From Sequoia sempervirens (lineage: Eukaryota > Streptophyta > Pinopsida > Cupressales > Cupressaceae), in contig VDFB02000001.1 in NCBI GenBank assembly GCA_007258455.2, positions 16,126,322 through 16,190,321 of the forward strand: DNA of 64,000 nt. The letters run 5' to 3'. Positions 56,798 to 64,000 of this stretch are shown here, piece by piece (positions within the stretch are counted from its first letter, which is position 1; each line of letters starts with the position of its first letter). A program made the translations under genes and the position numbers. The notes under the pieces are model-generated. The model saw only the letters and a list, made by a program, of their open reading frames with translations. It was not told where the DNA came from and searched no databases.

Positions 56798-57356
56798 TCA
56801 CTATCATTACCATCCTTTCAGTGGCCAAATACATACAAATTCCCTTTGAGAACTTAAGTATCATTTAAATTTTATACAAGTAAGAAATTGGGAATTGCTA
56901 GATCTGTTTGTGGGCATTTTTCTTGTCTTTGTGTAAGTATAAAGATAGATTTTTCTTCTTAGAGTTGAGCCTCTCCTATTGTGTGATCATTTATGTCAAA
57001 TAGAAGTTGTTGTACAATAAAATATAAAAGGTTCCTCTTCTAGAGGATAGCCTTATGGAACTAAGTTTAAATTTATGTATGATTAGAAAAGTAGTATAGC
57101 CTTTTTCATTTAAGATGATAAACTATTTGATCTTCTTTGTTGTCACTGTAAATAACAAGTAGGATTGATGAGTTATGTGGAGTAAGATTTAGGATAATAT
57201 TATATTTTTAACTACCATGATGGACTCTAGGGCATGTTGTCAATCTCTCAAGCAGAAATAGAAAGGGTAGAGAGCCATTGACATGGACATTTAGTCTAAA
57301 CATACCATATTAGTTGTCTGGTGTGTTGTCCTTTACATATAACTTATTTTAGTGAG

Positions 57357-57665
57357 TCTCTACCAAGTATCCCCACAATATGCATTTCTTTCAATTCTTT
57401 TCTTGCTATAGTATGCTTATTTGTCATATGTATGTCATGTGTAATTATGTTTTGTGCTTGTATATTTAACTTATCTATAAATTTTCCTTGTGCGAATAGC
57501 ATTGGGCTTAAGATTCCAAGACCAATGGGAAACTCTTGACACACATAGTCAAATGCAATATGAGTTTCTACCAACTAGCCATATGATACATTTCTTTCAG
57601 TTCTTTTCTTGCTCTAGCATGCTTATTGTTGTATGTATGTGATATGTAACTATGTTTACATTCTC
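57357..57665 (+). repeat. Two-copy tandem repeat, ~210 bp period
   Basis: TCTACCAA...CATTTCTTTCA(A/G)TTCTTTTCTTGCT recurs at 57357 and 57567, followed by similar GTATGT-ATGT words. Confidence 0.75.
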
Positions 57666-57719
57666 AATCCTCATAAATAGGATCAGGTTCAATTGTACTC
57701 AGTTGATTCAATTAAATAA

Positions 57720-58218
57720 TGGAATGGAAAGAGGGGTTTTCAACTTACCAAATTTAAAGAGCTTTGAGTAATAAAGAAAAGGGAAAGACAACTATTACAA
57801 TTTTTGTACCTACTACAAAGTCTTGTGTTCTTTATTATAGAGCTTCACATCACCTCGCTACAACAAAAGATATGTTTGCCACATTACAACCATGTTTTAA
57901 GATAAAAAAATATTGATATGTATACCGTTGTCATAATGATTGGTGCAATTTCAGAACACTTCGCTCTATATGTAAGATTGCAAGAGTTCAACATTACAAC
58001 ATGACTTTAACTTCCACCCATTCTATGAGAGTGTTTGAAATTGTACAACAACCTATCCTACTTAAATATGTGCTTTGATTGCTTGCCTATAGTGAGCAGC
58101 GTTATTTACCTATCCTAGAAGATGCACAACAAAAAGCAAGAGAAGCAAATAAAACTTCAACACCTCAAGATTGGGCTACGTTAAACTCAAAATAAAGATG
58201 AAAAATAGATTTATACCT
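57720..58218. other. No gene seen
   Basis: AT-rich, no ORF of note; flank of the next LTR. Confidence 0.45.
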
Positions 58219-59578
58219 TGTATGAGTTTCTCCTTGGTTAGACCTTTGATATTTGATAATATGTGTGCTCCTTGATGACAAATGGACTAAAAAAGGATGC
58301 AAAATGATCTAGATGAGATGATGGATGCAATGAGCTATTTGGGTATTTTGATGGATGAATGAAAATGCAAGTGATGAGAGCTTGAAACATGCAACAATGG
58401 AGGATATTAAATTTCTTGCAAAATGCTTGAGTATGAGTGCTTGAATTCTTGAGCTTGAATGTGATGAATGAAAGAATTAAGAGAAAATCTTCCATTTTAA
58501 GGGAAGAATCTCTAGAGAAATGGATGGTCAAGATTTTACCAACATGAGCAAGATGAAGGGCTATGGTGAGTTAAGGACTCACAAGCCCTCACATCTTTCC
58601 ATGTGGAGGATGAGGTGTTACAAGGAAAAATGAGTTGGAAAAATGACATGTGAGGTGGAGGTACTTGCAAGTACCTTGGGATGGGGAGAAGATTTCCTCA
58701 AAAAAGAACTTCTTGTCCCTATGTGGGAAGGATGTTGACATGTGAATAATTTTAGAATTCCTCATACATCATCATGGGGAAGAGAGAAGTTGTTGGAGGA
58801 ATAAATTTGAATTTTAAATTCACATGATTGGAAGGGAAAAGTGGTTGGGATAATAAATGTGAATTTTAAATTCACATGATGAGAAGCACCTTATGGATAA
58901 GACAAGGTCTTTATAAAGGAGGTTGAAAAGTACCTTGTGGATAAGACAAGGCCCTTATAAAGGAAGCCTTTGTCTCATGTGACTGATGTGACAAGTGGGA
59001 GAATTTATAATTTCCCAACAACTTGCATGGGGAAGAGAAATGCATTGAATGAACAAATGTGAATTTTAAATTCACATGGGGAAGAGGTCAAGGATTAAAA
59101 GGGAAAGTACTTATGAAAGGTTGACTTGGAGTGCATGCCAAAGATGGCATGTGATTAGATTAAGGTTGTGAAAATAGGTGATTTAGAATATTAATGAGGG
59201 ATTAGAGGCAAGTGGCCAAATATGGAGGATGTGACATTAATCCTGATTGAAGGTGTGCACATCCTAATCAAGGATTAATTAAACTAATCTAGATTAGAAG
59301 AGGGTTATAGAGGATGTGACAAGGAAAGAGAAAAAAATGAATTTAAAATTGATTTAAATTCTGAAAGGCTAAATGACCAAATTAAATAAATTGATGTATT
59401 TATTTAATTTAGAGAAAGGATGAAAGGTAAACTATTTAATTATAAAATTAAATACTTTAGGAACCTTAGGGAAAGAGGAAACATTAATTAAATAAGTTAT
59501 TTAATTAATATTAATGAAATAGGTGGGTAAAGGGGACGAATTTGACCATATGTGAGTGGTAAAATTTGGATGTCTACA
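58219..59578 (-). repeat. LTR (3' end of a minus-strand element extending to the right)
   Basis: On the minus strand it starts TGTAGACATCCAAATTTTACC at 59578, right after a polypurine tract, and a likely end ...CTCATACA is at 58219. TATA-like boxes on the minus strand lie near 58908 and 58952. Three copies of the near-palindrome GTGAATTTTAAATTCAC occur at about 58806, 58859 and 59059, and AT-rich palindromes at 59335-59520 as in the other two LTR groups. The partner LTR would lie beyond the window. Confidence 0.6.
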
Positions 59579-59598
59579 TTTTTCCCCTCTTCAAAATA
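59579..59598 (-). promoter_or_regulatory. Polypurine tract
   Basis: Minus strand ...TATTTTGAAGAGGGGAAAAA directly before TGTAGACA. It matches the tract of the 40-51 kb element (AAAGAGGGGCAAAA). Confidence 0.65.
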
Positions 59599-60125
59599 TT
59601 ATTAGAATAATAGTGTTTCAAAGAAAAATGAAATACAAATGAATCTATAGAGGAAGTGACTAGAAGAAGATGCCCCAGCATGGGAGAAGTTGCATGAGAT
59701 TCCCAAATGGAGGGAAATGAAAGGAGATGCCCCGGTCTCACAAGAAAATGACCATGATAGAGGAATGGGTGAAAATGGTAGGGTATGCCCCCTCAAGAGG
59801 GCAGTTGGGGAAGAAAATGGGGCCCTGGGAGACTTCTCAATATGAGGAAATAGAAGGTATGGTTGGATAGAGCTTGAAAAACCATGAAGATGGGCTTTTG
59901 AATAGAGTCAAACATACACACGGTTTGTAAATGGTGGCCTCAGGAAGTTAGAGGATTAGTTGAATGAAAAGAGGTTTAAATAAAGGGGAAAAATACCCTT
60001 CACTTAAAAAATTTAAAAATGGAGGGAAAAGCTTATATAAGGTAATTTTTTAAATTACTATTCCTCATTTGCACACCTGGTAGTTGAGTGAGAGAGAGAG
60101 AAGAGGAGAGGAAGGAGACGAGGAG
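59599..60125. other. Inner flank of the LTR; 5' region of the PMD gene
   Basis: No gene. Words such as GATGCCCC, GGTATGCCCCCTC(A/G)AGAG also occur next to the other element's polypurine tract (41560-41640), supporting kinship of the two elements. The plus-strand stretch with GAGAGAGAGAAGAGGAG at 60090-60120 precedes the PMD start codon. Confidence 0.5.
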
Positions 60126-62910
60126 ATGAGGATGCCAGACGATTATGATTTTGACATCATCCACCAGGGGGACGAGGTACGATGGTTCTTCCACGAGCAT
60201 GTGATTCCACGCTAGGTTAGATTCAAAACCCTCTTTGGGATTTTAAGCATTTTCTGTGATATTTTGAAGTTTAATGTTGTTTTGAAAATGTGGGTTTTGG
60301 GATTAGGGTGGTTTAGAAAAATGGGTCGAGGGCGAAATTTTGATGTGGCCCAATGGGTAGGAAGAACGCCCATTAGAGGTGAGGGAAAGGGGGGTAAGTT
60401 TTCCCTATTAGAGGGTAAATACACCCAAAAAAATAAAAAGATCCTCGAAAAGGGAAAAGGGACATCAGGGGAGGGTGGAGTTGCCCTGGGATTGGGAAAA
60501 TCCTCTTGAAAAAAATTGTTAGTGGGAGATGGGTGACTCTACCCAACAAAGGGGAAAACCCACCCTGAAGAGGGGTGACCCCACCCTAAGAGGGGCGATC
60601 CTGCTTGGGATAGGGGCGACCCCACTCGGGTGTGGCCGCCCATCCGAGGGCGGGTTCGCTCACCTTCTGAGCGAGCTTGCCCGCCTCTCGGGTGGGTTTG
60701 CCCACGGTTGGGGTGGGCTTGCCGGTGGGCTAGGGCAGGTTCGCCCGCCTTCCGGGTAGGCTCGCTCGAGGCTAGGGCGGTCTCGCCTATGGGCTGAGGT
60801 GGGTTCACTCACCTTTCGGGCGGGCTCGCCCGCAAGCCGGGGTGGTTTTTCCCACCTCTCAGGTGGGCTCTCCTGAAGCTAGGGTGAGGTCTCCCATCAG
60901 AGGGCGGGTTTGCCTATGGCCAAGGCGAGTTCTCCCATCAGAGTGCAGGTTCTCCCAAGGGGTAGACAAGGATGGAGGGAGGAGAAAAATAAAAGAAGAC
61001 CGAGCTGAAAACAAGAAAAATAAGATGAATGTGGGAAAATCAGGTAAATTTGTTCAGAAAAAAAGGGGGGGAGAAATTAGTGAAAAGATAACCTTGGGCT
61101 AGGAAATGGAAAAGAGGAGAGGATGAGGGAAAAGATAAGATGACTAACATGTGATGTGGTATGATTGCAGCGGTTTGACTATTTGCATACACGTGAGAGG
61201 TGATCTGAGGTGCTGGAGGAGATGATAGCAGCCATGAGTAGAGAAAACCATGAGGCTCTATCACAGGAAGGGCTTCTACATTTATTGGGATACCCTACCA
61301 TTCGAGCTCATTTGGCGATGCTGGCAACCCCCTTATTGAGTGCTGGAGTTCAGAGACTTTGAATTTCCATTTCTCAACAGGGGAGATGACTGTGATGTTG
61401 GAGGACATATGGCGGATACTAAGGCTGACGATAGCCGACCACCTGGTGAGTGCGACAACATCAGAGGGAGCAAAGCTAGATCATACCTTGTGGGTGTTGT
61501 TTTGACGAGATGACCTTCTTGTGCAGAGGCAGAGGTTGGATGTAGATAGATGTCTAGTGTTGGGGGTGCCATCGCTACCACTATACCTATGCGGGCTGAA
61601 TAGTGGATTGTTGTTACCAGACTAGAGTGGGTGTTTCTACAGTTTGAGCTACATGGAGGTGATCTGACATATCATCAAGGGGAGAGAGGGGGATTTTGCA
61701 TGGGGTACATGTGTAATAGCGCAACTCTATAGAGACATACACCACGTGTGTTATCGAGAGGCACTTAGAATGAAAATGGTGACGTTGCTATAGGTATGGG
61801 CCTAAGAACACATTAGTGTTGCCAGGCTAGGAGTAGTGAGAGTAGGATTGGAGGATGTGACAACACCAGTAGCTTACTGGTATGGGGCAGAGTATGGTTG
61901 GTTAGGATCTAGACATATGGAGGACACTGGATGATCTTAAGGAGGAGCATATAATGTGGAGGTCATACATGACATGACAGTTTTCTAGATGGAGGAGGGA
62001 TGAGGAGAGACACATAGGCCATTTCTTTACTAGATGCTATATAGTCTGGAGGGAGCCACGTATCATGGAGCACATAGGCTGGATAGGGTGACCAAACAGT
62101 TTGGGCTTACACAAGACATTCCACGTGGACCAGAGAGTTTCTGACGGATCTCACGAGAGTGACCATGGGGAGAGCCAATTTTTTTGAGGTTTGTGAGAGA
62201 GCATTGGGAGACACTGCGGTTGATACTTTACCCAGGTAGGACTCGGGGGGAGGTAGAGGTGGGAGTGACAGTTCGATATACCGTGTGGCATACTCATCAC
62301 CGTCCCCAATAGATTACACAAGAGGAGCTGATTATAGAGGCACTAGGTTTTGGGCCAGAGGATGAACTACGATTGGCAAGTCAAAGGAGATGGAGGGGGA
62401 GGGGACAGCAGAGGAGAGGTCAGGATGTGGATAGAGCAGCAAGGCAACAAGATAGAGGACAAGGAGATGTTGGGGCCACAGGTCAGCAAGAGTGAGGACA
62501 GGGAGAGGCTAGGGCCGCAGGTTAGTAGGAGAGGGTGGGTAGGAGGAGGAGGCAATGGAGGAGAGCCTAGGTGGAGATCGAGGTAGAGGAGGAGAGAGAT
62601 GAGGTAGACATGGAGATAAGGGATGAAAGAGATGAGGACGCAGCTGTAGCATTAGGGCAGCAGGAGAGAAGACAATGAGAGGTTGGGAGGAGACAACAGA
62701 GGAGAGCCCAGGTGGAGATCAAGGCAGAGGATGAGAGAGATGAGGAAAATGTGGAGATGATGAATGAGAGAGATGATGCAGAGGTAGAGGCGATGGATAT
62801 GGATGTTCATGATATTCCCCCTTTGGCCATTGTACCACCTATAGTAGAGGATCCATCTATACTATTTAGAGGGGCTATAGCAGATTACAAATCACCAAGC
62901 AGAGGTTGAG
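60126..62910 (+). pseudogene. Plant mobile domain (PMD) gene, two exons, broken
   Basis: Exon 1 (60126-60215) encodes MRMPDDYDFDIIHQGDEVRW... and ends at a donor AG|GTTAGA. The acceptor ...TGATTGCAG at 61161-61170 starts exon 2 in the same phase (RFDYLHTRE). Exon 2 then has EEMIAAMSRENHEAL, LLHLLGYPTIRAHLAML and, after a frameshift near 61355, FHFSTGEMTVMLEDIWRILRL, the PMD signature (FH...GE.T.TL.DV..LL.L). Later blocks include ARLGVVRVGLEDVTTPVAYWYG and a Gln/Arg/Gly and acidic tail to 62910. PMD proteins (MAIN family) act in silencing and development, and many are carried by transposons. At least ten stops or frameshifts, including TAG as the last codon of exon 1, show it is dead. Confidence 0.75.
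60540..60965 (+). repeat. GC-rich degenerate minisatellite in the PMD intron
   Basis: GGGCGGGTTCGC-CACCTT, GGGCGGGCTCGCCCGC, GGGTGGGTTTGCCCAC and variants recur every 20-45 bp. It is the only clearly GC-rich stretch in the window. Overlapping ORFs on both strands (60529-60759, 60808-60539) come from the repeat, not from genes. Confidence 0.85.
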
Positions 62911-63489
62911 AGATACAGAGGCTACTAGATGCAGACTAGAGGCTGAGGTGAGCATGCTATGAGCAGAGGTGACTAGAGTGTGGACAAAAGGTGAGAGGGA
63001 TTTTAGGGACTTAGCCGGTCCATGTTATCACCACATGAGGAGGAGATACGAGTAGAGAGGGATGGTCTACAAGCTGAGGTGGGCTATCTACGAGCAGAGG
63101 TGACTTGGCTTGAGGGAGAGGTATCCAGAGAGCATGAGGAGGGGGTAGTGGCGAGATGGGAGCAAGATAGGCTAGAGGAAGTGGTGACTATACTGTAGGT
63201 GAGAGGACAACGAGAGTCTGGAGGAGTGGCAAAATAGTTATCAACAGAGACCATGGTAGAGGCAGAGAAGGACCTGGATGATTTGAGGATACAGGTGGAG
63301 GGGCTACTGAGAGAGAGGAATGAGTTGAGGTGGGAGCAAGATGAGCTTCGTGATAGAGTTGAGGTGGCAGATCAGATAGTGGGAGACATGGGGCTGATGC
63401 AAGAGAGAGGAGGCTATGAGGGCCCAGGTACATACCTTGTAGATAGAGAGGGACGTTGGACAGACATAGGTGCAAACCCTGTAGGGTGA
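62911..63489 (+). pseudogene. Coiled-coil region downstream of the PMD exon
   Basis: The frame reads VERDGLQAEVGYLRAEVTWLEGEV, then (63253-63489) MVEAEKDLDDLRIQVEGLL, RERNELRWEQDELRDRVEVA. Heptads with Leu/Val and E/R pairs indicate a long coiled coil. Stops at about 63196 and 63236 interrupt it. It is probably the C-terminus of the PMD protein; such tails are known in transposon-borne PMD genes. Confidence 0.5.
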
Positions 63490-63720
63490 GAGGGACGCAA
63501 CATAGATATAGGTGAAGACCCTATAAAGGGAGAGGGATGTGGTGGTGGCATAGGAATAGGTTGCACAAAGAGAGAGATACAACATAGGCTTAGGAACAGG
63601 CAGTGTAGGGCGAGGGTAGAGAGACAGGGGCAGATGTGTAGAGATTGCAGGAACAAATATAGGTCATGGGGGATGAGAGGGATAGAGCTATATAGTAGGT
63701 GTCAAGGACGGGAGCAGAGA
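63415..63720 (+). repeat. Imperfect ~60-bp tandem repeat
   Basis: AGAGAGGGACG-(T/C)-A-A-AGACATAGGTGCAAACCCTGTAG recurs with changes four to five times (GAGGGACGCAACATAGATATAGG, GAGGGATGTGGTGGTGGCATAGG, GAGAGATACAACATAGGCTTAGG). Open frames on both strands here reflect the repeat. Confidence 0.65.
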
Positions 63721-64000
63721 TTGGTCAGCTAAGGCTAGCACAGGATGTGTGGGCACAGAAGAGGAGATCCATATGTGGATTTTGGGACGGGTATAGGGTA
63801 GAGTGGGATGTGGCCAGGTATCAAACTATAGAGCAGGATGAGTAGATGCAAGAGGCTAGCTACTATATGGCAGCCTACATTGGGGCGATGCCAGATCCGA
63901 CACAGCGGGTGCCTACCTATGTCATAGCGGTGCCACATATACTGGCACCATATCAGTCAGTAGGGAAACATACCAAAGGGTATAGTGGCTATAGAGGGAC
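63721..64000. other. No gene assigned; window end
   Basis: Continues purine-rich with weak reading frames of the same character as the coiled-coil region; cut by the window edge. Confidence 0.35.

Noticed and set aside
60529..60808. Overlapping 76- and 89-codon frames on both strands in the GC-rich block
   Set aside because: Both follow from the GC-rich repeat, which lacks stop codons by composition. The block lies in the predicted PMD intron.
63188..63938. Minus-strand frames of 67-95 codons at the right end
   Set aside because: They are shadows of the purine-rich plus-strand coiled-coil region and tandem repeat.

Overview
This is plant nuclear DNA, very gene-poor and packed with transposable elements. 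Every confident coding signal is plant-type retroelement or a decayed plant gene: a Ty3/gypsy chromovirus, a Tat/Athila-like gag-protease, a LINE RNase H, a plant-mobile-domain (PMD) gene, PPR-repeat debris and an LRR-receptor-kinase tail. TTTAGGG-like telomeric variants and a tRNA-Trp primer site also fit a seed plant. A large-genome gymnosperm is my best guess, but that is inference. I found no intact host gene, rRNA or functional tRNA.

Layout. 1-3993 is a mosaic in which every part has an inverted match elsewhere in this window: 1-545 (matches 38.4-38.95 kb), 546-3777 (truncated copy of the LTR element at 40.3-51.3 kb) and 3778-3993 (matches 34.94-35.15 kb). It ends at a 100-N assembly gap inside a telomere-like minisatellite. 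4094-10620 is a decayed chromovirus (gag, PR, RT, RNase H, IN, chromodomain, probable 3' LTR) whose integrase is split by a ~1.27 kb insertion. 11.9-16.35 kb (minus) is a Tat/Athila-like gag-PR with a ~1.2 kb solo LTR inside the protease. 17.26-20.46 kb (plus) is a long, almost complete but broken ORF of unknown function. 21.7-25.5 kb is an inverted pair of related elements carrying eight copies of a ~33 bp hairpin. 26.05-27.13 kb is a dead LINE; 28.03-29.16 kb is another unknown retroelement-like ORF. 29.9-32 kb holds dispersed repeats. 32.04-34.97 kb is AT-rich, then homopurine, then telomere-like DNA, followed by a three-copy ~465 bp tandem. 37.6-38.95 kb is the fullest copy of a dispersed repeat full of GGTTC/GAACC hairpins. 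39.1-39.9 kb is a TIR element.

The best defined element is 40314-51279 on the minus strand: two LTRs, near-matching 5 bp target duplication, a tRNA-Trp-type primer binding site, a polypurine tract, no pol genes, several tandem arrays, and an ORF built on a 15-residue repeat. A tRNA-derived SINE with an 18 bp target duplication sits in its 5' LTR. The right part holds PPR and receptor-kinase fragments (53-57 kb), then a minus-strand LTR (58.2-59.6 kb) of a related group, followed by a decayed intron-containing PMD gene on the opposite strand (60.1-62.9 kb) and a coiled-coil region (to 63.5 kb).

Taken together, the window records nested retrotransposition. Three LTR groups share a TGTAGACA start, a GAAGAG-type polypurine tract and arrays of AT-rich palindromes, and two or three large non-retroviral ORFs travel with them. 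The strongest candidates for something undescribed are the pol-less tRNA-Trp element with its repeat ORF, the 3.2 kb unknown ORF, the hairpin family at 22-25 kb, and the antisense PMD gene next to an LTR.
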